From: a virus
Reading direction: 5' to 3' (one strand)
DNA length: 30,494 bases
Virus record (IMG/VR): IMGVR_UViG_3300035199_000057
Location: 1 to 30,494 of that record
The first letter of the stretch is position 1; every line of letters starts with the position of its first letter. The notes beneath the pieces were generated by a model. It saw nothing but the letters and a program-made list of their open reading frames with translations, had not been told where the DNA came from and did no database searches. Below are positions 6,637 to 13,392 of this stretch, one piece after another. The position numbers were made by a program, and so were the translations under genes.

Positions 6637-7245
6637 ATGTCACAACAAGTCAAAATATGTATACCGTACTATGTCGGGATGTTTACTGATGAGTTTACAG
6701 AAGCGATCGACCGAATAAAATCACCTCGTGAATTGATCGTTGAGTCCATTAGTCATTCACAAGCTAATGAGTTTGTGTTCCATCATCACTACCTACACCG
6801 ACGTTTATATATTGCTCGGAATGTCTCATATGGCCTTTACGCTGGAGGTTTTTGTGTTGGCGTTGCGATGTTTGGTTACCCTGTGTGGACCACTTATCAA
6901 GGGTTGGTCCCACCGATGGCGCCAGCAGAATGCCCCGAACTGTTACGGCTTTGCACAGTGGGGGGGCTACCTAAGAACTCAGAGTCATGGTTTATCGCAC
7001 GATGTATAAAACGGATGATCCCCGACTGGAAACGGGAGACTGGTGTGAGCCTAAAATGTATTACGTCCTTTTGTGACCATAGCATGGGCTTTTTGGGTGC
7101 GTTATATCGTGCATCGAATTTTGAAGAATACCGGAAGACCGAAGGGCGTCCAGCAAACCCAGGTTTGCCACATGGTAAATGGGGAGCTAACACGGCATCA
7201 GACAAAAGCAGCAAGACGATGTATGTTTATTTCCTTAGTCGATAA
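6637..7245 (+). CDS. Mom-like DNA adenine modification protein (GNAT fold)
   Basis: A 202-residue protein resembling the Mu Mom / phage acyltransferase-like family, which in Mu converts adenine to a carbamoylmethyl form and protects DNA from restriction. Diagnostic blocks are HHHYLHRR (49-56), LLRLCTVGGLPKNSESWFI (102-120) with the Arg-Leu and Lys-Asn-x-Glu-Ser pattern, and ITSFCDHSMGFLGALYRASN (142-161) with the Asp and YRASNF end. The gene is clearly richer in A and T at third positions than its neighbours and has no Shine-Dalgarno in front of its ATG; both suggest recent acquisition and special translational control. The substrate is inferred from the family only. Confidence 0.75.
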   Translation: MSQQVKICIPYYVGMFTDEFTEAIDRIKSPRELIVESISHSQANEFVFHHHYLHRRLYIARNVSYGLYAGGFCVGVAMFGYPVWTTYQGLVPPMAPAECPELLRLCTVGGLPKNSESWFIARCIKRMIPDWKRETGVSLKCITSFCDHSMGFLGALYRASNFEEYRKTEGRPANPGLPHGKWGANTASDKSSKTMYVYFLSR

Positions 7246-7258
7246 ATAAGCCCATCGA

Positions 7259-7330
7259 TATTAACGAGTTTTGCAAATTGCTATATAATCGCTTGACAAT
7301 GGATGCCGTATCCCTTATAATATACATAGT
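7259..7330 (+). promoter_or_regulatory. Promoter P2 of the repeated phage promoter family
   Basis: TATTAACGAGTTTTGCAAAT (from 7259) is followed by TTGACA (7293-7298), a 17-base spacer and TATAAT (7316-7321) with the shared ATACATAG continuation. The leader GTTAAGTAAGGGAGGGACC carries the ribosome-binding site for the gene at 7351. Confidence 0.9.
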
Positions 7331-7350
7331 TAAGTAAGGGAGGGACCGAG

Positions 7351-7563
7351 ATGAGATACACAGCTAACGACCGAGTTACATGCTCCGCCTGCAATCGTTC
7401 TTTTGCCGCCGTATCCGAATACCATGTCAATCGCAACCGGATCGAACTGACTACCAGTGTTCATGGGAAACTTGGCGGATGTTCCGGCAATGCCCACAGA
7501 TACAATTCAGCCGGCGAGTTACTCGGCAAGTATGTCCGGGGCGAATTTCAAGAGACTGTATAA
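7351..7563 (+). CDS. Small protein in a promoter-gene-terminator cassette
   Basis: A 70-residue protein behind promoter P2 with GGGAGGG nine bases before the ATG. It has CSAC at residues 10-13 and a further cysteine and histidine in GGCSGNAHRYN, compatible with one zinc site. The rest is basic and beta-rich. It is alone between its own promoter and a strong terminator (7594-7626), so it forms an independently expressed unit like those at 16996-18470. Its function is unknown; an early host-directed role is plausible but unproven. Confidence 0.72.
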   Translation: MRYTANDRVTCSACNRSFAAVSEYHVNRNRIELTTSVHGKLGGCSGNAHRYNSAGELLGKYVRGEFQETV

Positions 7564-7593
7564 CGGGTCTTTTAGTTAGCGTTAACCCGGACC

Positions 7594-7626
7594 AAGCCCT
7601 CGGCCATGCGCCGGGGGCTTTTCTTT
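7594..7626 (+). terminator. Strong intrinsic terminator
   Basis: AAGCCCTCGG (7594-7603) pairs with CCGGGGGCTT (7611-7620) around a 7-base loop and runs into TTTTCTTT. It closes the P2 cassette. Confidence 0.92.
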
Positions 7627-7886
7627 GCGGCAATCTTTTCTTGCCGTACGGCAACGTTTCTCTACCGTATCGACCACGCTCAAAGTTTATACTTTTCTTA
7701 AAAAATCGACGCTCTGAGAGGCCCGTACAGGCGTTTTACCGAGCGAGGTGGACTATTACTACCTCTGTGCTATTTTCTATACCATGCTTTGCTAAGTGTA
7801 AAACCGTTATTTAATCCGTAGCTAACGACCATCGACTTGTGATATAATCGAGGTGGATTCATAGCCTATCAGGCATAGGAGACCGG
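7627..7886 (+). other. A/T-rich non-coding stretch with palindromes and a promoter
   Basis: No convincing gene is seen in the ~320 bases between 7563 and 7887. It holds the terminator above, a perfect 14-bp palindrome TTGCCGTACGGCAA (7641-7654), an inverted repeat GAGGT/ACCTC near 7745-7772, and an extended -10 box TGATATAAT (7840-7848) without a clear -35. A small dyad CCTAT/ATAGG precedes the ribosome-binding site of the gene at 7887. The palindrome could be an operator for one of the nearby helix-turn-helix proteins. Confidence 0.6.
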
Positions 7887-8093
7887 ATGAAAACGCCGAA
7901 CCAAGAACTGCTGGAACTCCAGCGGCATCTCCCTATCAAGGACATTCTGTTGACCACCCTGGAGCAATACCGCGGACGCCGGAACTCTAACGTGATGGCG
8001 GCGGCGGACCTGGGCATCAGCGTCCAAACGCTGGCGAACTGGTGCAAGGAATACGAGATAGACATCCATTCTTACAGGCTGGTCCGGTCTTAG
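7887..8093 (+). CDS. Small Fis-type helix-turn-helix protein
   Basis: A 68-residue protein that is essentially one DNA-binding domain: a helical N-terminus, then RNSNVMAAADLGISVQTLAN and WCKEYEI (residues 32-58), the helix-turn-helix of Fis/transposase type with the Ala-Ala-x-x-Leu-Gly-Ile-Ser turn. It follows the extended -10 promoter at 7840, a short dyad and AGGAGA. It probably regulates transcription or helps organise the replication region that follows; autoregulation at the dyad or at 7641-7654 is possible but not shown. Confidence 0.72.
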   Translation: MKTPNQELLELQRHLPIKDILLTTLEQYRGRRNSNVMAAADLGISVQTLANWCKEYEIDIHSYRLVRS

Positions 8094-8105
8094 GTGGCGT
8101 TGCGG

Positions 8106-8225
8106 ATGCACCGGGTCGAGTGTCTCGATTGTGGCAAGGTCGCCATCCGGTTGATACCGGAAGACATCCCGGTCTATTGCGGGAGATGCGGTTCCGCGGC
8201 CCTGATGTGGATGCCAACCGCATGA
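8106..8225 (+). CDS. 39-residue zinc-ribbon peptide
   Basis: Starts at ATG 8106, eight bases after AGGTGG (8092-8097); a GTG at 8094 is an alternative. The peptide has CLDC (residues 6-9) and YCGRC (25-29), a complete four-cysteine zinc ribbon in a minimal chain. Its stop overlaps the next start (ATGA at 8222-8225), which supports it as a real coupled gene. Function unknown; such mini-ribbons often contact nucleic acid or a partner protein. Confidence 0.68.
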   Translation: MHRVECLDCGKVAIRLIPEDIPVYCGRCGSAALMWMPTA

Positions 8226-8521
8226 CCACGCCCATCGCCCGGACGACCGACCCGTGGACTTCCCATGCTGGCGCGGTGGAGGTTACCGACTCCGGTCGGC
8301 GCCGGACCCAGGCCGAGCGATGCCTGGACGTTGTCCTGACCCGTCCCGGCCTGACCGCTGGGGAGATCGGGGAATTGACCGGCCTCGGCCATGTCCCGGC
8401 CCAGCGTAGACTCTCAGACCTTAAAGCCGCCGGGAAGGTCGGCGTCGGGATGGCCCGTCAATTCCAGGGCCGTCCCCAAGTGACCTGGTGGCCGACCGAC
8501 CGGCAGGGAACATTATTGTGA
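8222..8521 (+). CDS. Winged-helix DNA-binding protein
   Basis: A 99-residue protein; the ATG at 8222 overlaps the preceding stop. The N-terminus TTDPWTSHAGAVEVTDSGRR is a sequence frequent in small phage DNA-binding proteins. Residues about 43-72 (LTAGEIGELTGLGHVPAQRR followed by LSDLKAAGK) form a helix-turn-helix with a recognition helix ending in RRLSDL, and GKVGVG...QVTWW makes the wing. It is likely a transcriptional or replication accessory factor of the early operon. No catalytic residues are seen. Confidence 0.75.
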   Translation: MTTPIARTTDPWTSHAGAVEVTDSGRRRTQAERCLDVVLTRPGLTAGEIGELTGLGHVPAQRRLSDLKAAGKVGVGMARQFQGRPQVTWWPTDRQGTLL

Positions 8522-8544
8522 CCACAATATTAGGAGGTGGAACC

Positions 8545-8631
8545 ATGAACCAGACGATGCCGATCGTCAAGATTAAAGACCTGGCGATAGCCCTCGCGGC
8601 GTACATCGCCCAGAAACGGAGGACCGCATGA
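8545..8631 (+). CDS. 28-residue helical peptide
   Basis: A very short frame with an excellent ribosome-binding site (AGGAGGTGG at 8532-8540) and a stop overlapping the ATG of the next gene. The peptide is amphipathic, with IVKIKDLAIALAAYIAQKRR as its body: one hydrophobic helix followed by a basic end. It could be a real small peptide or a leader that couples translation into the gene at 8628. Both readings fit the sequence equally. Confidence 0.5.
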   Translation: MNQTMPIVKIKDLAIALAAYIAQKRRTA

Positions 8632-9077
8632 CAACCTCGGAGACTATCGAGAACCACTACGGCGCCGCCCACGCCCATCTTTCCGACGATGAACTCCTGG
8701 CCGAGATGGAGCATATCGGGGCCATCCTGGACGGCTTCAAGAACACCCTCGGCCATCTGGAGCAAGAAGCCTACCGCCGGATAGAGGAACGCGGGGCGAC
8801 CTCCATCCCGTCCGAGACTTACATCTGCGAGATGGAAACCGGCTTCAAATACGACCAGATGTCCTTCGGGCCGCTGAAGGAGGTCTTCAACGATGCCGAC
8901 CTCCAAAAGTGCCTAACTCCGGCCCATACCGAGGAGGTCAAGGTCGCGGACAAGTGGACGACCGCGACCGTCAAGAGCTTGGCGACCAAGTACGGCGCGG
9001 AAGCCCTCCGGATATTTGAGAACGCCCGGACGGAGAGCCGAGGTCGGCTGAAGTTCGCCCGGAGGGAAACCAAATAA
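8628..9077 (+). CDS. Conserved-type early protein, function unknown
   Basis: A 149-residue, mostly helical acidic protein. Residues about 18-55 look like a coiled coil (DDELLAEMEHIGAILDGFKN). The C-terminal part has TVKSLATKYGAEALRIFENA, a helical repeat-like stretch, and a basic end. It overlaps its successor by one base (TAATG). In this position, immediately before an OB-like protein and the replication genes, a role in recombination or replication is plausible, but no diagnostic motif is present. Confidence 0.65.
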   Translation: MTTSETIENHYGAAHAHLSDDELLAEMEHIGAILDGFKNTLGHLEQEAYRRIEERGATSIPSETYICEMETGFKYDQMSFGPLKEVFNDADLQKCLTPAHTEEVKVADKWTTATVKSLATKYGAEALRIFENARTESRGRLKFARRETK

Positions 9078-9787
9078 TGACGACCGCCATCGAGTCCCAA
9101 TATCACTTCACCGCCGAGGTTAAGACCAAAGGCAAAGCGAGGAGCGGGAACGGCTGGGCGCTGACGTTGGGCTGGAGGTTCCCAGGTTCCCAGTATGACC
9201 TGATCCTCAACGGTCAGGACTGGGAGACCATCGAGGCCCATGATGTTGGAGATACGGTCATCATCACGATCCAGCAAGGCAACCTCAAGAAAGATAAAAC
9301 CGGCCAATATTCCTCGGACTACTTCTGGGACATGGTGTCCATCGAACAGACATGGATCGCCGGCGATGGGGAGAGGGTGGCGTCCGACGAGGCGCCGCCA
9401 GTCCAAGCACCGCCCAAGCCTAACCCGGCCCCAAGGGCGGACCCACCGGCCCGGACTCCGGCGCCCAACATGGAACCGCCACCCAACCCGGCGGCGCTGG
9501 GCGCTTGCCATAATCACGCCGTTGATTTCATCGTCCGCGGCGTCCTCCCCGTCCCCGAAGGGCGGGAACTATTCGGCTGGGTCCGGGAACTCAGGGACCG
9601 CTTTTACAGGGAGATCAACCAGGCCCCGGTGGCCCCGCTCCATTACTGCTACGAACACGACCAGGAACGGCGGCAGGGGCCAGACGGAGGATGGGGCCAT
9701 CTGCTACCCAAGGAAGCGGACGACCACGAGAACTCCTACTGCATCGAAGGCCGGGAAGGTTGGAGGGTATTCGACACGAACCAATAG
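9077..9787 (+). CDS. Possible single-strand DNA-binding (OB-like) protein
   Basis: A 236-residue protein in two parts. Residues 1-95 are beta-rich (HFTAEVKTKG, WALTLGWRFPGSQYDLILNG, DTVIITIQQGNLKKD, WDMVSIEQ) and compatible with an OB fold. A Pro-rich linker (about 105-142) leads to a C-terminal part with several histidines and cysteines (CHNH, HYCYEHDQER). The order, OB-like domain plus flexible linker directly upstream of the replication initiator, suggests an ssDNA-binding or replication accessory role. No strict SSB signature or acidic tail is present, so this stays tentative. Confidence 0.45.
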   Translation: MTTAIESQYHFTAEVKTKGKARSGNGWALTLGWRFPGSQYDLILNGQDWETIEAHDVGDTVIITIQQGNLKKDKTGQYSSDYFWDMVSIEQTWIAGDGERVASDEAPPVQAPPKPNPAPRADPPARTPAPNMEPPPNPAALGACHNHAVDFIVRGVLPVPEGRELFGWVRELRDRFYREINQAPVAPLHYCYEHDQERRQGPDGGWGHLLPKEADDHENSYCIEGREGWRVFDTNQ

Positions 9788-9813
9788 AGCAACCGCTAGA
9801 CGATGGCCGGTCT

Positions 9814-9856
9814 GGGCCGAGCTTATCGGCCCACTCCGAGCGTTATCTAACGGAGG
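9814..9856 (+). other. Two hairpins in the leader of the replication initiator gene
   Basis: In the 84-base gap before the initiator gene, GGGCCGA/TCGGCCC form a perfect 7-bp stem with loop GCTTA (9814-9832). A second stem CTCCG/CGGAG (about 9834-9856) touches the beginning of the GGAGGGAGGAGG ribosome-binding region, so folding could limit initiator translation. Confidence 0.5.
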
Positions 9857-9871
9857 GAGGAGGACGACGGG

Positions 9872-10663
9872 ATGAGCGTCAAGATAATGTCCCAGGTCTG
9901 GGAGTTGGACATCGACCACAGCGAGATGATCGTCCTTCTGGCTATGGCCGACCACGCCGATGATGACGGCCAGAACTGTTATCCCTCCAACGCATACCTC
10001 GCCTGGAAGACCGGGTACTCCGACCGCCAGGTCCGCCGAGTCCTCCGGACCCTAGAATCAACCGGCATCATCACCAGGGTCGCCCATGAAGAAGGGGGTC
10101 GAGGACTCGCCACCGAGTACCGCCTAAACCCGGAAAAGGGGGACAAAAAGTCCGCCTTTATGGCAAACAAAAGGCGGACATCCACGACACTAAAGGGGGA
10201 CATCCTGTCCGAAAAGGCGGACATGGGTGTCCATAAAGGCGGACATAGCTATGTCCCCCCAACCATCAGTAACCATCAACTAAACATCAAGGAACCATCA
10301 GGGGACGGCGCCACCGCCAATTTCGATTACCCCGAATGGTTCCAACCGCTGGTTGGTCTGAAGGGATTCAAGGCGACCGCCCACAAGACCGCCATCATCT
10401 CCGTCCGGGAAGGCTGCGAGGAGGCCGGCGTCAACGAGGCCGACATCGTCCGGGCCTTTGCGGACTATTACCGGGACGGCGGGAGGGCGACCAACGGCTG
10501 GAGCGATCCGGTCGCCGCTTTGGTGAGGACTCTCCCCGTCCAGATCAACAAAACCAGAAAAACCGGGAAAACCGGCAATAGTCCGCCGCCGTCCGATGTT
10601 GACCCGGTCGAGAAACACCGCCAAGCTGCCGCCGATATCGCGGCCAGGAGGGCCAACCGATGA
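9872..10663 (+). CDS. Winged-helix replication initiator, with origin inside the gene
   Basis: A 263-residue protein with GGAGGGAGGAGGACG ahead of its ATG. Residues about 15-75 form a helix-turn-helix/winged domain (DHSEMIVLLAMADHADDDGQ, then YPSNAYLAWKTGYSDRQVRR, TLESTGIITRV), the usual N-terminus of phage replisome organisers. A low-complexity, basic linker (about 87-135) is encoded by the iteron array at 10135-10246. The C-terminal domain (about 150-225) is helical and may contact the loader encoded next, with which it overlaps by four bases. The arrangement parallels lambda O/P and similar initiator/loader pairs. It should bind the iterons and bring in host DnaB through the DnaC-like protein. 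Confidence 0.82.
   Translation: MSVKIMSQVWELDIDHSEMIVLLAMADHADDDGQNCYPSNAYLAWKTGYSDRQVRRVLRTLESTGIITRVAHEEGGRGLATEYRLNPEKGDKKSAFMANKRRTSTTLKGDILSEKADMGVHKGGHSYVPPTISNHQLNIKEPSGDGATANFDYPEWFQPLVGLKGFKATAHKTAIISVREGCEEAGVNEADIVRAFADYYRDGGRATNGWSDPVAALVRTLPVQINKTRKTGKTGNSPPPSDVDPVEKHRQAAADIAARRANR
10135..10300 (+). repeat. Probable replication origin: iterons inside the initiator gene
   Basis: Direct copies of AAAGGSGGACAT start at 10170, 10192, 10213 and 10235, spaced 22, 21 and 22 bp (two helical turns), with another at 10135 and an inverted copy at 10150-10159. Most GGACA halves face a TGTCC or GTCC, and the last forms the perfect palindrome GGACATAGCTATGTCC (10241-10256). Four copies of AACCATCA or AAACATCA follow at 10261, 10271, 10282 and 10293, 10-11 bp apart. 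Regular iterons followed by a second repeat set inside a replication gene is the classical lambdoid origin design. Confidence 0.85.
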
Positions 10664-11502
10664 CACAACCGCCCGATGTACTACAACCGGGAGACTCCAA
10701 GTTCCACGCTTATCCCAAGCCGCCCAAGGTCAAGGTCGGGATGGAATCGCTGGGAGACATCTTCGCCCGTGTCCGGGCCGGGTCCACCAGAATCCCCGAT
10801 GACGCCGTCTGCGGAGTTTGTGATCAACTGCATGGCGACCATCCGGCCATCATCGAATGGAGGGAGTCCCATCCGGGATACCGTCCGAGGGTCTGCCGGT
10901 GTCAGTACAACGCGGACGCCGAGGAGTCGGCCAGATTGCGCCGGTACGCCCAAGCCAATTTCCCGTCAGGTGGTCCCCGGACATTCGATAATTTCTATCC
11001 GCGGGACGGGGCCGACGACATGCTGGCCTCCGGGCGTATCTTCCGGGACCAGAAAGGACCGCGCCGGATGGTCATTCAGGGCAGTTATGGGAGCGGGAAG
11101 TCCCACATGCTGGAGGCCATCGGTCAGGCGTGGCTCGACCGTGGGAAGTTCGTCCGCTACGAGGGCGTCCCGACCCTGATGGACCGCCTTCGCTCCACTT
11201 ATTCCAACGGGTCGGACGACAGCGTGGACTCGTTGATGCATTGGTATTACGGCCACAGTCTGTTACTCCTGGACGACCTCGGCGCCGAGAAGTCCAACGA
11301 CGGCGCGGACGGATACGTGGCCGAGCAGATCACGAAAATCTGGGATACCCATCCGTGGTGGTTAGTCATCTCCACCAACAAGACTGAGCGGGAGATGGCC
11401 CAAAAGTTGGGCGACCGTCTGGCGTCACGGCTTTATTCTGGCAACCCTGACCTGGACGAGATGATGCTGGTTATCAACACCGCGAAGGACTACCGCGCAT
11501 GA
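10660..11502 (+). CDS. DnaC/IstB-type helicase loader ATPase
   Basis: A 280-residue AAA+ protein. Walker A is GSYGSGKS (residues 141-148), Walker B LLLLDDLGAEK (201-211), a sensor-like LVISTNK follows, and GDRLASRLYSG carries the likely arginine finger. The N-terminal ~100 residues have CGVC (51-54) and CRC (79-81), a probable zinc site as seen in several phage loaders. It overlaps the initiator gene by four bases (ATGA). It should load the host replicative helicase onto the origin melted by the initiator. No phage helicase, primase or polymerase gene is seen, so replication would rely on the host machinery. Confidence 0.9.
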   Translation: MTQPPDVLQPGDSKFHAYPKPPKVKVGMESLGDIFARVRAGSTRIPDDAVCGVCDQLHGDHPAIIEWRESHPGYRPRVCRCQYNADAEESARLRRYAQANFPSGGPRTFDNFYPRDGADDMLASGRIFRDQKGPRRMVIQGSYGSGKSHMLEAIGQAWLDRGKFVRYEGVPTLMDRLRSTYSNGSDDSVDSLMHWYYGHSLLLLDDLGAEKSNDGADGYVAEQITKIWDTHPWWLVISTNKTEREMAQKLGDRLASRLYSGNPDLDEMMLVINTAKDYRA

Positions 11503-11714
11503 CCAGCGGAGAAAAACAGCCGATTCGCCCGATCTTGTCCGCCATCCGCCGGACCTGTCCGAAATGCGGCGGCGACATGAGCGTCGAACTGTTACGCCCG
11601 GACCCGCACGATGCGCCGGTCCCGTTCCTGGTCTGCCCTTGCGGGTATTGGGAAGCGGCGCCGGCGGACATCGAGGCCGAGTTGGAGGACCGTCCCCGGA
11701 TGCCGGGATTTTAG
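11499..11714 (+). CDS. Small zinc-ribbon protein
   Basis: A 71-residue protein overlapping the loader by four bases. Two CxxC-type pairs, CPKC (residues 20-23) and CPC (46-48), separated by a beta-rich, Pro-rich stretch, make a zinc ribbon. The first 15 residues are flexible. It is one of a dozen such mini-proteins in this genome. Role unknown; coupling to the helicase loader suggests early expression. Confidence 0.68.
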   Translation: MTSGEKQPIRPILSAIRRTCPKCGGDMSVELLRPDPHDAPVPFLVCPCGYWEAAPADIEAELEDRPRMPGF

Positions 11715-11726
11715 GAGATGGAAAAG

Positions 11727-11957
11727 ATGACGACATACAACGTCGGAGACCATATCCGCATCGCCGGTCGATGCGGTTGCGCTAAATTGCCCAAGCCAGC
11801 CAAGGGAAGTATCCCGGCCCTGGCCCTCCGGGAGTCCAGCGCTTGTTGGCACGGACTGAGGACAAGGGTCATCCGGGTATTCGCAAGCGGCGACTACCTC
11901 CTGGAGAACGGAGGCGGTGATGTCCGGCTGGCCCGACCCGACGAGGTCTGCCGCTGA
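11727..11957 (+). CDS. Small protein of unknown function
   Basis: A 76-residue protein. ATG 11727 is chosen because AGGAG (11713-11717) is nine bases in front of it, whereas the upstream ATG at 11718 abuts that site. The N-terminus (YNVGDHIRIAGRCGCAKLPK) and the C-terminus (VIRVFASGDYLLENGGGDVR) look like an SH3-like or other small beta barrel. Several cysteines and one histidine could hold a metal. No confident family. Confidence 0.6.
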   Translation: MTTYNVGDHIRIAGRCGCAKLPKPAKGSIPALALRESSACWHGLRTRVIRVFASGDYLLENGGGDVRLARPDEVCR

Positions 11958-12205
11958 TGTCCGCCCACGATAAACATCCGACCCGCGTCTCGGTGGAGGT
12001 GGACGGATTCACGTGGCGCATCCACGGCACCCGGCGGACGGGTCAGCGGTGGCATTGCCATCTGGTCGAGTTGGTCGGCCCTCTGCCGCTGGACGGCCCG
12101 GTGACCCAACCGCTCCGGGACAAGATACGGACGGCGTTGGCGAAAGCCCTGGAATTGCCGGAGTCCGAGGTCGCCCGGATACCGGCGGACCTGATCCTGG
12201 CGTAG
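11957..12205 (+). CDS. Small protein of unknown function
   Basis: An 82-residue protein coupled to the preceding gene by a one-base overlap (TGATG). A beta-rich first half (RVSVEVDGFTWRIHGTRRTG, WHCHLVELVG) is followed by a helical second half (PLRDKIRTALAKALEL). No motif identifies it. The gene ends just before the remnant of a radical SAM gene, and base composition changes at that point. Confidence 0.6.
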   Translation: MSAHDKHPTRVSVEVDGFTWRIHGTRRTGQRWHCHLVELVGPLPLDGPVTQPLRDKIRTALAKALELPESEVARIPADLILA

Positions 12206-12685
12206 AGCAATGATGGAAATACGCCTCACACATATCGATGGCAAGCGAGGATCAACGAACTCCGCGAAGGCCATTTTAAGGTGTCCTTTAATCAGGGCGT
12301 CAATATCCGGATGGTTGACGAGGAAAGCGCGACGGCCTTGGCATCGGTGAGGTATTACGATGACCAATTCAAGACCCGCCGACTTTATACGGCCTGGGAC
12401 AACGTCGGCCAGGAAAAGGTCTTCTTCAAAGGCTTGGAAATGCTAAACCAGGCCGGCATTCCTTCACGGCATCTCATGGTCTATATGCTCATTGGCTATA
12501 AACCCGGCGAGACAATGGACGAAATTTTACACCGATACCGGCGCCTCAAGGATGCGGGATGTCTCCCTTATCCGATGGTCTATGACAACAAAAACCGTAA
12601 ATTAAAAGACTTCCAGAAGTGGGTCGTCCGCCAGTATGACCGATATATCCCTTGGGAAGAATACGATCCGGCCAAAGCGCATTGA
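12206..12685 (+). pseudogene. Radical SAM protein, N-terminally truncated remnant
   Basis: The frame is open from the stop at 12203-12205 to 12685. From about 12239 it encodes the C-terminal half of a phage-type radical SAM enzyme: WQARINELREG, FNQGVNIRMVDEESATALAS, RRLYTAWDNVGQEKVFF, HLMVYMLIGYKPGETMDEIL and PYPMVYDN follow in family order. The N-terminal half with the CxxxCxxC iron-sulphur site is absent, and the sequence upstream belongs to an unrelated gene. No ribosome-binding site or good start codon is present (the GTG at 12281 aligns inside a core strand). The DNA is less G/C-rich than its surroundings. Best read as a decayed acquired gene; expression as a partial protein cannot be excluded. 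Confidence 0.75.
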
Positions 12686-12722
12686 ACGCTCAAGAACTCA
12701 TAACCGAGCGTGAACGCTCAAG
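12683..12722 (+). repeat. 12-bp direct repeat with embedded palindrome
   Basis: TGAACGCTCAAG occurs at 12683-12694 and again at 12711-12722. The second copy forms part of the dyad GAGCGT-GA-ACGCTC (12706-12719), right in front of the AGGAGG of the next gene. It could be an operator or the scar of a short duplication at the edge of the radical SAM remnant. Confidence 0.6.
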
Positions 12723-12734
12723 GAGGTGGCCATC

Positions 12735-13205
12735 ATGTCTGCCTGGAAAGGGCCGATGGCATTTCATCCATATTCCCATCCTCAACTGGGGATGATGACC
12801 GCGGACCGGTGGAGTCCGGAAGCCAGTCAATACTGGAGATGGGACCCATACACTGCGACCCATACACGAAAAGCCGCCGAGTGGATGCTGCCGATAGTCC
12901 TCGGCGAATTGGAGTCCCGCCATCATGACGGGGAGATACATTGCCGCGGATGCGGTCATCGACGGCAATATATGCAGCGGGGAGTGTGTGATAGATGCTG
13001 GCCGATATGGGCCAAAGCCGGAAGGAGGTATGAGGACCGACGCAATCGTGACCGGATACTGAAGCAACGCCAGATAAAGAAGGAGAAACAATGGTTGAAG
13101 AAAAGCGGGATACTACTGAAACAAGTCCGGAAACTACTCAAGAGCCCAGAAGTCTTAGCATCAGCAAGGGCGGAATCACAACGGCAGAGGACTTTGCCAG
13201 TTTGA
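12735..13205 (+). CDS. Zinc-ribbon protein with basic coiled C-terminus
   Basis: A 156-residue protein; ATG 12735 stands eight bases after AGGAGG (12721-12726). CRGC (residues 73-76) and CDRC (88-91) form a zinc ribbon, followed by an unusually basic helical tail (RRYEDRRNRDRILKQRQIKK). The last ~38 codons overlap the next gene by 115 bases, far more than any other pair here, so the C-terminal tail may be a read-through of an old frame rather than a selected sequence. Function unknown. Confidence 0.62.
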   Translation: MSAWKGPMAFHPYSHPQLGMMTADRWSPEASQYWRWDPYTATHTRKAAEWMLPIVLGELESRHHDGEIHCRGCGHRRQYMQRGVCDRCWPIWAKAGRRYEDRRNRDRILKQRQIKKEKQWLKKSGILLKQVRKLLKSPEVLASARAESQRQRTLPV

Positions 13206-13390
13206 TGTCCAGCGTGATGTCCGATGTCATCGATGGTCGGTTGTCGCCGCCCGTAGCCAACGCCGTTTGTAACGCTGGCGGGAAGCTCATCAAGATCGTG
13301 GAGATGCAATACAAATACGCAGGGAAACCGTCCCAGGCCGTCGAGCAAGTCCCGCCATCGCTACAACTGACGGGTAAACCTAAAACATAA
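13091..13390 (+). CDS. Conserved-type phage protein of unknown function
   Basis: A 99-residue protein starting seven bases after AAGGAG (13078-13083). The first 25 residues are disordered and acidic/Thr-rich. Residues about 28-80 (GGITTAEDFASLMSSVMSDV, IDGRLSPPVANAVCNAGGKL) form a helical segment of a kind common in phage replication regions next to VRR-NUC nucleases. The C-terminus is Pro-rich. It starts within the upstream gene and ends two bases before the nuclease gene. It is probably early; its molecular role is not known. Confidence 0.72.
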   Translation: MVEEKRDTTETSPETTQEPRSLSISKGGITTAEDFASLMSSVMSDVIDGRLSPPVANAVCNAGGKLIKIVEMQYKYAGKPSQAVEQVPPSLQLTGKPKT

Positions 13391-13392
13391 CG

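Noticed and set aside
6684-6700. CTGATGAG inside the Mom-like gene, matching the hammerhead core.
   Set aside because: No stem II, GAAA or cleavage-side elements follow; it is ordinary coding sequence.
7380-7814. 144-codon plus-strand frame over the P2 cassette terminator.
   Set aside because: It overlaps the real gene at 7351 in another frame, runs through a strong terminator and has no domain or ribosome-binding site.
12281-12283. GTG 12281 as a real start for a short radical SAM protein.
   Set aside because: It has no ribosome-binding site and family-like sequence (WQARINELREGHFK) continues in frame upstream of it.
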